Assembly (NCBI GenBank): GCA_964645765.1
Contig: CAZYBE010000010.1
Coordinates: 1 to 64,000, forward strand
Length of the DNA stretch: 64,000 bases
Direction of reading: 5' to 3'
DNA from: CAZGMN01 sp964645765
GTDB taxonomy: Bacteria > Acidobacteriota > Aminicenantia > Aminicenantales > Aminicenantaceae
Part shown: positions 8,336 to 16,566 of the stretch, piece by piece
Layout: every line of letters starts with the position of its first letter
Position numbering within the stretch: position 1 is the stretch's first letter
Translations under genes and position numbers: made by a program
The notes under the pieces: model-generated
The model's database searches: none
What the model was told of the DNA's origin: nothing
The model's input: only the letters and a program-made list of their open reading frames with translations

Positions 8336-9568
8336 ATGGACAAAATGCTCAGTATAAATCTTGAGCGATTGAAAGAGGAGATCAACGCTCTCTCTCGCAT
8401 CGGGCGCGACCCTCTGGGTGGGATAAGCCGGCCTTCTTTCAGCAAGGCTGACCTTGAAGCCAGAGAATGGCTAAAAGAAAAAATAAAAGCTGCCGGTCTG
8501 CTTTTCCGTCAGGATGGAGCAGGAAACATCTTCGGCCGAATAGAGGGAAGAGGGAAAACGGTAATGGCCGGCTCTCATCTGGACACTGTCATCAACGGCG
8601 GGATGTTTGACGGCTCGATCGGAGTCCTCTCAGCCCTGGAGTGTTTGCGAAGAATAAAAGAAGAAGGCCTTCGCCTCTCCAAACCTTTGGAGCTTGCCTC
8701 TTTCACCGACGAGGAGGGAAATTTAGCCGGAGACTTCATGGGAAGCCGCGCTTTTATCGGAGCTCTGGACAGGGAAATGTTGGAGAAAGGATTCACCCAG
8801 GTCGGGCCTCCCCTTTCAGAGATTTTGAAAGGCACTGAGTTTACTGTGGAGAGCATCACCGAGGCTCATAAGCAGAGACCGGAGATAGAAGCTTTCCTTG
8901 AAATTCATATCGAACAGGGCTCTGTGCTCGAAACAGAAGGAGTATCTATTGGCATTGTGAATGGGATCGCGGGCAAGCATTACAGGATGTGCTCTTTCTC
9001 AGGAGAAGCAAGCCATGCCGGGACGACTCCCCTTGAGCTTCGCAGGGATGCCTTTCTGGGGCTTGCGGATTTCGCCCTGAGAAGCACCCGATTTGTTGCC
9101 ACCCAGCACTACGGAAGCATGGTCACCATAGGAAAAGTCAACGTCAGGCCTGGAACGTTCAGCACTGTTCCCGGCCAGGTCGATTTTACGTTCGAATACA
9201 GGAGCGCCTCTAAAGAAACCTTAGAAGAGCTGGAAAAATCTCTTCTCGACCTTGCCAGGGAAGTTGCTTCCACGCGAGGGCTTGAGTTTGCCTCAACAGT
9301 CATGGATAAAACCGACCCGGTCAAGATACCTTCGCGGATTGTCAGCATGATGAAGGAGGAATGTCAGAAGCTGGGATACCAGTTCATGGAGCTTTCGAGC
9401 GGCGCCGGCCACGACGCCCAGATTCTTTCCCGTGTGACCGAAGTCGGAATGATCTTCATTCCCTGCGTGGATGGAATCAGCCATTCCCCTCAAGAGATGA
9501 TTGAATGGCAGGATTTAGAAAAGGGTGCGAACCTCCTGCTCAACGTCCTGCTGAGGCTGGCAAGTTAA
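8336..9568 (+). CDS. M20-family amidohydrolase (hydantoinase/carbamoylase type)
   Basis: A 410-residue binuclear zinc hydrolase of the N-carbamoyl-L-amino-acid hydrolase / allantoate amidohydrolase group. Metal-site motifs are visible in order: GSHLDTV..GGMFDG, FTDEEG, EIHIEQG, and near the end GAGHDAQ and GISHSPQE. GKHYRMCSFSGEASHAGTTP lies in the dimerisation domain. The substrate cannot be fixed from sequence; N-carbamoyl amino acids, ureidoglycolate-type compounds or allantoate are all possible. The ribosome site is weak, and ATG 8345 is an alternative start. No hydantoinase gene is nearby. Confidence 0.88.
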   Translation: MDKMLSINLERLKEEINALSRIGRDPLGGISRPSFSKADLEAREWLKEKIKAAGLLFRQDGAGNIFGRIEGRGKTVMAGSHLDTVINGGMFDGSIGVLSALECLRRIKEEGLRLSKPLELASFTDEEGNLAGDFMGSRAFIGALDREMLEKGFTQVGPPLSEILKGTEFTVESITEAHKQRPEIEAFLEIHIEQGSVLETEGVSIGIVNGIAGKHYRMCSFSGEASHAGTTPLELRRDAFLGLADFALRSTRFVATQHYGSMVTIGKVNVRPGTFSTVPGQVDFTFEYRSASKETLEELEKSLLDLAREVASTRGLEFASTVMDKTDPVKIPSRIVSMMKEECQKLGYQFMELSSGAGHDAQILSRVTEVGMIFIPCVDGISHSPQEMIEWQDLEKGANLLLNVLLRLAS

Positions 9569-9570
9569 CA

Positions 9571-9728
9571 CAAACGCAATGAATATCTTTACACTGTCAT
9601 TGCGAGCGACCGAAGGGAGCGCGGCAATCTCAACATATTAGATGAGATTGCGCAGCCTGTTCCGAGCAAAGCGAGGAATCTTCTTCGTTCCTCCCAATGA
9701 CATTTTGCTTAATGCGTTTGTATTAATC
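9571..9728. repeat. Interspersed palindromic repeat, family A copy 2
   Basis: Bounded by CAAACGCAATGA on the left and TTAATGCGTTTGTATTAA on the right, which are inverted copies of each other. Inside are GTCATTGCGAGCGACCGAAGG and CCCAATGAC, and the pair GCAATCTCAAC / GATGAGATTGC. It fills the gap between convergent genes and touches the stop codon of the minus-strand selenoprotein gene. A read-through terminator role is possible but not shown. Confidence 0.85.
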
Positions 9729-11221
9729 TACTTCTTTTCCTTGGCCATGGCCTCTTTAATATCTTTTATTCTCTTCTCATATTCTGGAACAGGTCTTCCG
9801 GCCAATTCTATGGCTTTTTCTTCGGCCTTTAGGGCATCCTCATATTTCTTTAGCTTAAAATAGACAAGGCTCAGAGTATCCCAGTTATAGTGGGATGGGG
9901 CAAGCTCAACGGATTTTTTCGATGTTTCAAGGGCGCTTTCCAGGTTTTTATCTTGATTTACCCAGAACCAGGCATAGCTGTTTAACTCACCAGAATTGTC
10001 CATGTGTTTTTTTATGTACTCAGGCCCATAGATTTCCAGAGCCTTTTCAGGTTTGCCTGCCTGAACATACAACTGTGCAGCCGCCCCTACGAAGCGGGGC
10101 TCCAACTTAACCGCTAATTCAATCATCTGCAGTGCGCTTTCAGTATTTGCATTCTGCTTGACCCAGAAATTCGCATATTCATAGAGATTGTAAGCTAACC
10201 TGGAAACTCTCCCCTCCATGAAATTCTTCCCAAAAACTTCTTCAGCTTTACCTTTGTCTCCTTTGAGAGAATAGAGCTCAGCAAGATTTCTCATATAGGT
10301 GGGGTCAGGGTTATACTTCATCACATCTTTAATCTTTTCAGCGAGCTCAATTCCTCTCTCGATATTGTCTTTGTTTCTGACTATTCTTGAAACGTAAGAA
10401 TTTAGGGCACCTGGGTCATTCGGATATCTGGAAACATAATCTTCAAAGAATTTGGCCGATTCTTCTTTCGAGCCAGAATATTGATAGAAGGAACTTAAAT
10501 ACAGATAGGCAGTCTTCACGATTTCGCTTTCTGGATATTTCTTTATAAATGCTTTGAGGGGCTCAACGTCTCTTTTCGCGCCGTACATAGATAATGTTCC
10601 GATAGAAAATTCTGCATATTGAGTGTAAGTGACTTTTTCATTTCCATAATCTGTTGTGCCCATCTTTCCATCCGGGTCTATGGCCAGAACTTCGTTGTAC
10701 AATTGTAATGCCTTATCCTGGATGTATCTCCGGTCGTATTTCTGGGCGAGCTTGAAAACCACCTCCACATTTTTGGGCTCCTTGCTGTATCTTTCAGAAA
10801 GAATTTTGAAGGTGTCGATTCCTTTTACGGTCTTATCCAGCCTCTCCAGAAATTTATCCGGAGGCGGCCCATAACCGACATGCCAGTCTATCTCTGAGCC
10901 GTCCGCATCGACGATAAGGACGGTTGGAGTAGCGGAAATGTTATATTTCTTAAAAATTTCATCACCGGTTTTTTCTCCCCTGGTGGCAATGAAGAGAACA
11001 AAATTAGTGTTCAGAAACTCCTGATATTTTTGGTTGGCGAAGAACTGCTGACCCAGCAGTACACACGACCCTCAGCCACTCGAGAAAAAGTCGATGAGGA
11101 CTTTCTTTCCTTCATTCTTCGCCTGACCAAGGGCCTGGTCAAAATTCCCCTTGAACCAGTTCTGGGCGAAAGCCGTGGAAACAAGCATAAGAAAAACAAA
11201 AGGTATAACTCTTTTTTTCAT
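9728..11221 (-). CDS. Exported selenoprotein: Sec thioredoxin-like domain + TPR (paralog 1)
   Basis: I read this as one 497-residue gene, with the TGA at 11074-11072 decoded as selenocysteine 50. The N-terminus is a signal peptide (MKKRVIPFVFLMLVSTAFAQ). A thioredoxin-like domain follows: KVLIDFFSSG, then U-G-S-C (U50, C53), and a cis-Pro region SATPTVLIVDADG. From about residue 130 on it is helical TPR repeats. The ATG at 11221 lies five bases after GGAGG, and the frame runs unbroken from there to 9728 apart from the TGA. A 17-nt hairpin follows the TGA by 11 nt. Two paralogs (28270-29793, 43689-45419) keep the same TGA in the same motif. Predicted role is periplasmic thiol redox chemistry; the substrate is unknown. 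A standard caller would report only the TPR part from 10768. Confidence 0.88.
11044..11074 (-). promoter_or_regulatory. In-frame UGA plus SECIS-like hairpin of selenoprotein 1
   Basis: On the minus strand the Sec TGA (11074-11072) is followed after 11 nt by ACTGCTGGGTCAGCAGT (11060-11044), a 7-bp perfect stem with loop GGT. Bacterial SECIS elements sit just downstream of the UGA inside the coding region and present a small G/U-containing apical loop to SelB. The same stem at the same distance occurs in both paralogs. Confidence 0.75.
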
Positions 11222-11243
11222 CATGTCCTCCTTCAATTCCTTA

Positions 11244-11272
11244 TATATAAGAGCTTAATTCTTAAATGTCAA
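11244..11272 (-). promoter_or_regulatory. Probable promoter of selenoprotein gene 1
   Basis: On the minus strand, TTGACA (11272-11267), a 17-bp spacer and TATATA (11249-11244). The start site would lie about 15 bases upstream of the ATG at 11221, with GGAGG in between. Confidence 0.6.
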
Positions 11273-11297
11273 ATCGAAAAATTTCTCCTGTGCTGGT

Positions 11298-11326
11298 TTG
11301 ACAAAAAAGCCCTTTAATGCTAATTT
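11298..11326 (+). promoter_or_regulatory. Possible promoter for the tlpA-like operon
   Basis: TTGACA (11298-11303), 17 bp, TAATTT (11321-11326). It points toward the gene at 11435 with a leader of about 100 bases. The -10 box is imperfect. It diverges from the selenoprotein 1 promoter, leaving a compact shared control region. Confidence 0.4.
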
Positions 11327-11434
11327 TCATTTTTAAAATCGAAAAAAAATATTCATGAAACAAATTCAAGGATGCAACCTTTTTGGCAGTGGCACTCAAA
11401 GAATCCCCTGCTTGCGGACTTAAGAGAATAGGAA

Positions 11435-12061
11435 ATGAGGCTTCAGGCCAGAATAACGATTGTCTTTCTTATTGTCTTATTCGTGAACAGCTCTGCACTG
11501 GCCGAGCTGAAGACAGGCGATAAATTTTATGCGTTTTCGCTCAAATCCATCGAGGATAAGGTTATAACGGTAAAGCTTGAAAAAGGTCAATTGACCATAA
11601 CTTCAGAATTCATGGAAAACGGAAGGAATGTTACAAAAATATCCTACCCGGACGCCATGCTTCTCGATTTCTGGGCAACCTGGTGTGTTCCCTGTCGAGC
11701 AGCGATGCCCTATATCCAGAGCATCTACGAAAAATTTAAGGCAAAAGAAGGGCAGGACAAAGGCGGATTAGAGCTTTTCGGGATAGCTATAGACGTAGAA
11801 GGCTCAAAAGTGGTAAAGCCTTTCTTCAAGAAATTCAAAATAACGTACAGCATGCTCGCCGACCCCACTTCGGGCTCTGAGCAAGGACTCATTCGAACCA
11901 CAAAAGACATGAAATCACTCTATAAAGTTCAACAAATTCCTGTAGTCTATTTGATCGATTCAAAAGGAGTTATTGCCCACGTCCACGTCGGCTTTAAAAA
12001 AGAGTATATTACCGAGCTTGAGAAGACAATCGGAGAGATAATTAAAGGAGAAAGAAAATGA
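11435..12061 (+). CDS. TlpA-type thioredoxin-fold protein
   Basis: A 208-residue exported thiol-disulfide protein. It has a signal peptide or anchor (about 6-22) and a thioredoxin fold with FWATWCVPCRAAMPY (the CxxC pair) and a cis-Pro in QQIPVVYLID. A TlpA/ResA-type insertion FGIAIDVEGSKVVKPF lies between. TlpA-like proteins reduce specific periplasmic disulfides. Its TGA overlaps the ATG of the next small gene (ATGA), so the two are translationally coupled. Here the active site is Cys-Cys, unlike the Sec-containing gene divergent to it. Confidence 0.9.
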   Translation: MRLQARITIVFLIVLFVNSSALAELKTGDKFYAFSLKSIEDKVITVKLEKGQLTITSEFMENGRNVTKISYPDAMLLDFWATWCVPCRAAMPYIQSIYEKFKAKEGQDKGGLELFGIAIDVEGSKVVKPFFKKFKITYSMLADPTSGSEQGLIRTTKDMKSLYKVQQIPVVYLIDSKGVIAHVHVGFKKEYITELEKTIGEIIKGERK

Positions 12062-12192
12062 AGCGTCGATGGGCTTATCTGCTGTTCCTTATCTCTATCC
12101 TTTTTATAATCATCGGCTTAAAGCAAAAAGAATTTCAAGCAGTGCTCGAGAAATCCATAAGCATCTGTCTGAGCTGCATCGGAATCGGTTAG
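12058..12192 (+). CDS. Small CXXC membrane protein (CD1871A-like)
   Basis: A 44-residue gene. It encodes MKRRW, a single hydrophobic helix (YLLFLISILFIIIGL), a short charged linker and the tail SICLSCIGIG with one CxxC. It matches my memory of the CD1871A family of CXXC-motif proteins, which occur beside TlpA-like and 4Fe-4S membrane proteins. GGAG is at good distance and the start overlaps the preceding stop. It may shuttle thiols or hold a cluster at the membrane; this is inference. Confidence 0.75.
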   Translation: MKRRWAYLLFLISILFIIIGLKQKEFQAVLEKSISICLSCIGIG

Positions 12193-12241
12193 CCGCTGAA
12201 GCGTTTCCAAATGGAAATAAGACCACCCAAATCCCTAAATA

Positions 12242-12261
12242 GGTTTTCCATCACGGAAAAA
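12242..12261. repeat. 20-bp palindromic repeat, copy 2
   Basis: Exact copy of the sequence at 297-316 (GGTTTTCCATCACGGAAAAA). It lies in the 97-bp gap between the 44-residue CXXC gene and the polyferredoxin gene. Confidence 0.6.
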
Positions 12262-12289
12262 GAAATGCTTAGCCCATAACGAGAATAAA

Positions 12290-13162
12290 TTGAGTCTTTT
12301 AAATAAAAGAAGATTTTTTCAATTCGGCGGGACCTTAGGCTTTAACCTCTACCTGCCGTCATTCTTCAAAGGCGAGATTTTTCAGGGAAATATCAAGGGT
12401 GTTTGCGTCCCTGTTCTGAATTGCTATTCCTGCCCTTCGGCCATCGGCGCCTGCCCGATCGGTTCCTTGCAGAATTTTTTCGCCTCCTTAAGATTCAAAC
12501 TCTCCATCTCGTCCTATCAGCTGGGCTTATACGTCATCGGAATACTCGGAGCAGTCGGCAGTCTGGTCGGCAGAATGCCCTGCGGATGGCTGTGCCCCTT
12601 CGGGCTTTTGCAGGAGGGCTTGTATAAGATCCCAAGTCCAAAAATTCCCATCCCAAAGTTTCTATCCTACATGAGGTATGTCACGCTCGCTGTTTTTGTC
12701 TTTGCCCTTCCTCTTTTAGTCCTGGATGAATATGGATTAGGAGAGACATGGTTTTGCAAGTGGATCTGTCCGGCCGGCACTCTTGAGGCAGGAATACCCC
12801 TGGTTTTTTTGAACAAGAATATCCGTGGCCAAATCGGCTTTCTTTTCTCGTGGAAAGTTTCGATTCTGGTTTTATTTTTAGCCTGGATGATTCTCTCCCA
12901 GAGACCCTTCTGCCGAACAGCCTGTCCGCTCGGGGCTGTGCTCGGGCTCTTCAACAAAGCAAGCCTCTTTCAGATGTTTGTCGACGAAGACAGCTGCACC
13001 CTGTGCGGCGATTGTCAAAAAAACTGTCCCACGGAGCTCAAAATCTATGAAAGCCCCAACAGCCCTGATTGTGTTCGCTGCTTGAAATGCGTGGATGCCT
13101 GTCAATACGGCGCAGTCAAATATGAGTTTCTTCCAAAGAAGAAACAGCCTGTGAAAGCTTGA
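12290..13162 (+). CDS. Polytopic 4Fe-4S membrane protein (NapH/YccM-like)
   Basis: A 290-residue integral membrane electron carrier. Four cysteine pairs lie at helix ends (CGWLCPFG, CKWICPAG, CRTACPLG and an N-terminal CVPVLNCYSCP). Two C-terminal ferredoxin motifs, CTLCGDCQKNCP and CVRCLKCVDACQ, each bind a [4Fe-4S] cluster. NapH/CcoG/YccM-type proteins move electrons between quinones or cytoplasmic donors and periplasmic partners. The start is TTG at 12290, with only a weak ribosome site. Position after the TlpA and CXXC genes suggests it feeds reducing power to periplasmic thiol proteins. Confidence 0.88.
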   Translation: MSLLNKRRFFQFGGTLGFNLYLPSFFKGEIFQGNIKGVCVPVLNCYSCPSAIGACPIGSLQNFFASLRFKLSISSYQLGLYVIGILGAVGSLVGRMPCGWLCPFGLLQEGLYKIPSPKIPIPKFLSYMRYVTLAVFVFALPLLVLDEYGLGETWFCKWICPAGTLEAGIPLVFLNKNIRGQIGFLFSWKVSILVLFLAWMILSQRPFCRTACPLGAVLGLFNKASLFQMFVDEDSCTLCGDCQKNCPTELKIYESPNSPDCVRCLKCVDACQYGAVKYEFLPKKKQPVKA

Positions 13163-13174
13163 TATCTCCCAAAT

Positions 13175-13204
13175 TTGACTAATTTTACCTCGTTTCATTA
13201 TAAT
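13175..13204 (+). promoter_or_regulatory. Probable promoter for the DsbD-alpha-like gene
   Basis: TTGACT (13175-13180), 18-bp spacer, perfect TATAAT (13199-13204). Transcription would begin near 13211, before GAAGGA and the TTG start at 13233. Confidence 0.6.
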
Positions 13205-13232
13205 TATTGTTCATTGAACAGAAGGAAATATA

Positions 13233-13841
13233 TTGAAGCGGAAATCAAAATCGAATTATCTCCAAAAAAATTTTTCGTCGCTCGCTAATCAAACATCCAT
13301 TCACTTATCCATCCTTCTCTTCGGGCTATTTCTTCTTTTTGGCTATACAAATCTCACAGCCCAGGAAGAAGAAATCGTTAAAATAAAAACTTACATCTCA
13401 AAAAGCGCCATCCATCCCGGGGAAACATTCAAGGCTGCGCTGGAGGCCTCAGTCAGCCCCGGCTGGCACATCCATGCCCACGAGCTTGCAGACGAGTTTC
13501 TCATTCCCACTGAAATCGTTTTCGAAGGAAGTGAGAGAATTGAGGTTGTAAAATATTCTTATCCGGAGCCGAGACTGGAAAAATTTGAGTACTCGGAATC
13601 CCCGCTTCAAATCTATGACGGCGAAGTGATATTGGGCGCTCTGGTCAAGACCGATGCCGGCCTCGAACTCGGTTCCCATAAAATCAAGGGAAGCCTCAGC
13701 TTCCAGGCTTGCGACAGCCGGTCCTGTCTCCCTCCAAAAAAAATAGAGTTCGAAATATCTTTTAAGGTTGTTCCAGCCTCCCAGAAAACAGAAGAGGTCA
13801 ACCAAGACATATTCTCAAAATTGAATTTTGGGAAAATCTAA
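13233..13841 (+). CDS. Exported DsbD alpha-domain-like protein
   Basis: A 202-residue protein with an N-terminal membrane segment (about 22-42) and an immunoglobulin-like domain resembling the N-terminal thiol domain of DsbD. GWHIHAHELADEFLIPTEI is characteristic of DsbD-alpha, and ACDSRSCLPP supplies the redox Cys pair. The membrane and gamma domains of full DsbD are absent, so it must take electrons from another membrane protein; the polyferredoxin just upstream is a candidate. The TTG start follows GAAGGA at proper distance. Confidence 0.85.
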   Translation: MKRKSKSNYLQKNFSSLANQTSIHLSILLFGLFLLFGYTNLTAQEEEIVKIKTYISKSAIHPGETFKAALEASVSPGWHIHAHELADEFLIPTEIVFEGSERIEVVKYSYPEPRLEKFEYSESPLQIYDGEVILGALVKTDAGLELGSHKIKGSLSFQACDSRSCLPPKKIEFEISFKVVPASQKTEEVNQDIFSKLNFGKI

Positions 13842-13937
13842 AAAATTCTTGAAAAATTGAAGTGATTCATAAAATATATTTCATTTTAAAGGTCAAACAG
13901 AGTCTGCGATAATACGTTTTATCCAAGGAAAATTTCC

Positions 13938-15350
13938 ATGAATAAGAAGACTTTGAGAAAACTTCCCTCTGTCGATGTGCTCATACACACCGACGAGGTG
14001 AAGCAGTGGATTGAAAAATACAACCGGGAGACGGTTGTGAATTCTATCCGATACGTTCTTAATGAGCTCAGGTCAGAAGTTCTCCATCAGGAAAAAGTAT
14101 CTTCCGAGGAAAAAAACCTTTCAGTCGAAAACATAATAAAAAGGGCTCAATCTCTTCTGGAGAGAAAATTTTCACCCTCTTTGCGAAAGGCAATAAACGC
14201 CACAGGAATAATCCTTCATACCGGACTCGGCCGCTCAATCCTTTCTCCGCAAGCTCGAGAGGCCATTCACAACATTATCCAAGGCTACTGCAACCTGGCG
14301 ATTGATGTTGAGACCGGACGCCGCGGACAGCGTGACTCTCACCTCAACGACCTGCTCTGTGAGTTAACAGGGGCCGAGGCTGCGACCATAGTCAACAACA
14401 ATGCAGCAGCCACTGTGCTCATCCTCAACACGCTGGCCAAGGGCAAAGAGGTGATTGTCTCCCGCGGACAGCTGGTCGAAATCGGCGGCTCTTTTCGAAT
14501 GCCAGAGGTCATGGAGACGAGTGGAGCCATCTTAAAAGAAGTGGGAACGACAAACAAGACTCATTTGAGAGACTATTCCTCAGCGGTTAGCGAGAGGTCA
14601 GGCGCCATCATGCACGTCCATCACAGCAACTACAGAATCCTGGGCTTTGCAGAAGAGCCCGGGATAGAGGAACTTGTCGAGCTGGGAAAAAAGCACAATC
14701 TGCCCGTGATCGATGACCTGGGCAGCGGCGCCCTTGTTGACCTGAAAGAATTCGGCTTGGAAACCGAGCCGATGGTCCAGAGAAGCATCAAAGCCGGGGT
14801 GGATGTATCCTGCTTCAGCGGCGATAAGCTTATCGGAGGTCCCCAGTCTGGAGTCATCGTCGGGAAGAAACAAATTATAGAGAAAATAAAGAAAAATCCC
14901 TTGGCCAGAGCATTCCGGGTGGGAAAGATAACGATAGCGGCCATGGAAGCAACTCTCAGGCTTTTCCTCAATACATCACAATTATCTCTTCTTCACCCTC
15001 TTTACAGGATGCTTTCTTTGAGCCTGGATGAACTGGAAAAAAGAGCTCAGCAGGTCGCAAGGAATCTAAGAGAGGAAATCCGCGATGAAGCGCAGCTTCA
15101 GGTTGTCGATGGAGATTCTCAAGTCGGCAGCGGCTCAGCCCCGATAGAAACCGTGCCCACAAAGCTCCTGAGCGTGAAACCTCTCGCCTTGTCGGCTGAA
15201 GACGCGGCAAAAAAACTCCGCACCAACAACCCTCCCATCTTTGCCAGGGTTCACAAGGAAAAAGTTTTATTTGACTTTCGGACAATCCAGCCTGATGAAG
15301 ACTCTTTTGTCCAGGAGGCGCTCCTGAATCAACTCAAAGGGAAGGAATGA
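13938..15350 (+). CDS. selA: L-seryl-tRNA(Sec) selenium transferase SelA
   Basis: PLP enzyme that converts Ser-tRNA(Sec) to Sec-tRNA(Sec) using selenophosphate. The 470-residue length is normal. It shows the SelA N-terminal helical part (SVDVLIHTDEVKQWIEKY), INATGIILHTGLGRS, and the PLP lysine at 297 in CFSGDKLIGGPQSGV, close to E. coli Lys295. It is the first gene of a selA-selD-selB run ending in tRNA-Sec, so the whole Sec insertion pathway is encoded within 4.7 kb. Confidence 0.97.
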   Translation: MNKKTLRKLPSVDVLIHTDEVKQWIEKYNRETVVNSIRYVLNELRSEVLHQEKVSSEEKNLSVENIIKRAQSLLERKFSPSLRKAINATGIILHTGLGRSILSPQAREAIHNIIQGYCNLAIDVETGRRGQRDSHLNDLLCELTGAEAATIVNNNAAATVLILNTLAKGKEVIVSRGQLVEIGGSFRMPEVMETSGAILKEVGTTNKTHLRDYSSAVSERSGAIMHVHHSNYRILGFAEEPGIEELVELGKKHNLPVIDDLGSGALVDLKEFGLETEPMVQRSIKAGVDVSCFSGDKLIGGPQSGVIVGKKQIIEKIKKNPLARAFRVGKITIAAMEATLRLFLNTSQLSLLHPLYRMLSLSLDELEKRAQQVARNLREEIRDEAQLQVVDGDSQVGSGSAPIETVPTKLLSVKPLALSAEDAAKKLRTNNPPIFARVHKEKVLFDFRTIQPDEDSFVQEALLNQLKGKE

Positions 15351-15354
15351 CTCG

Positions 15355-16560
15355 ATGGTTGATTATAAAAAAAGAAAACGAATCATGCAGCGCTCCTTAA
15401 AACTGGGCCACTGCATCTGCAACCCAAAAGAGGCGTGTCCCTGCGACCTCTTCAAGGAAAAAAATGTCTGCCTCTGTGCCGGCGAGCGGCTCGAGGATGC
15501 TCCGGAAAAAGTCCAGTTGACGAAATTCGTGGAGAATGCCGGCTGCGCCTCGAAGATCAATCAAAACGACCTCAAGAAGGTCCTCGCTTCGATTCCTCCG
15601 GTCACAGACCCAAGGGTCCTGGTCAGCACCAACACCTGTGATGATGCCGGCGTTTATAAAATCAACAACAAGTTTGCTCTGGTTCAGTCCGTTGATGTCT
15701 TCACCCCCTGCGTGGATGATCCCTATACTTTCGGCGAGATAGCCGCAGCAAACTCGGTCAGCGACATCTATGCCATGGGCGGCAAGCCTCTGACAGCTCT
15801 ATCCATCATCGGCTTTCCCATCGACACCCTGAGCCACAAGGTCATGAGCGAGATCATCCTGGGAGGAATTGATAAGATGAAGGAGGCCGGCGTGGTTGTC
15901 CTTGGAGGACACAGCATCAAGGAGAATGAAATCAAATTCGGGTTTGCTGTGACTGGCTTCATCAACCCCTCAAGGATTATCACCAATGACAGGGCCAAAC
16001 CGGGTGATGTCCTTGTCCTCACCAAGCCGATTGGCACAGGAATCATAAGCTTCAGCCACCAGATTGGAAAAGCCTCTGGCGGAGCTTTAACGGCTATATC
16101 CCTATCCATGACAGAGCTAAACAGGATCCCCTCGGAAATCATTGCCGAAATGGGCATAAACTGCGCCACAGACGTGACAGGCTTTGGGCTTTTGGGCCAT
16201 CTGAGTGAAATGGTTTTTCAAAGCGGCATGACCGCAGAGGTCTACGCAGACCGAGTCCCGGTCTTCGATGAGGTTCTGGACTGCCTCAAACAAGGGATAA
16301 TCTCTGGAGCCATCGAGCGCAATAGAGAATATGCCTCTAAATTTGTCAGCGTCGCAGATGATGTCGGCGAAGAGATGGAGCTTGTTCTCTACGACCCTCA
16401 GACCTCCGGCGGTCTCCTGATAGCGGTCGAGGAAGAAAAAGCAGATTCCCTTATCTCAAGGCTAAAAAAGAAAGGCGTCAGGCACGCTGCCGCCATTGGA
16501 ATGGTCGTTTCAAAATCCGAGGGAAAAATTCTTCTGAAGAAGAGTCCGAAACAAAAATAA
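15355..16560 (+). CDS. selD: Selenophosphate synthetase SelD with Cys-rich N-terminal extension
   Basis: Makes selenophosphate from selenide and ATP. The core has the glycine-rich catalytic loop NAGCASK (Cys64, Lys67, equivalent to E. coli Cys17 and Lys20), TCDDAGVY, VDVFTPCVDDPYTFG, NSVSDIYAMGG and DVTGFGLLGHL. The catalytic position is Cys, not Sec. The odd part is a 55-residue extension before the core containing three CxC pairs (C20/C22, C28/C30, C39/C41), which look like a metal-, cluster- or selenium-binding site. The ATG follows GGAAGGA and lies four bases after selA. Confidence 0.96.
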   Translation: MVDYKKRKRIMQRSLKLGHCICNPKEACPCDLFKEKNVCLCAGERLEDAPEKVQLTKFVENAGCASKINQNDLKKVLASIPPVTDPRVLVSTNTCDDAGVYKINNKFALVQSVDVFTPCVDDPYTFGEIAAANSVSDIYAMGGKPLTALSIIGFPIDTLSHKVMSEIILGGIDKMKEAGVVVLGGHSIKENEIKFGFAVTGFINPSRIITNDRAKPGDVLVLTKPIGTGIISFSHQIGKASGGALTAISLSMTELNRIPSEIIAEMGINCATDVTGFGLLGHLSEMVFQSGMTAEVYADRVPVFDEVLDCLKQGIISGAIERNREYASKFVSVADDVGEEMELVLYDPQTSGGLLIAVEEEKADSLISRLKKKGVRHAAAIGMVVSKSEGKILLKKSPKQK

Positions 16561-16566
16561 AAAACC

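Noticed and set aside
10768..10768. ATG at 10768 as the start of a stand-alone TPR protein
   Set aside because: No good ribosome site is present and the upstream frame carries signal peptide and redox site in phase; I read it as internal to selenoprotein 1.
11011..11199. Small frame crossing the Sec site of selenoprotein 1 in another phase
   Set aside because: It only exists because the real frame is interrupted by TGA; a similar out-of-phase frame occurs in paralog 2 because the DNA is conserved.
15355..16560. SelD as a fourth selenoprotein
   Set aside because: The catalytic position is TGC (Cys64), and no in-frame TGA occurs before the normal end.
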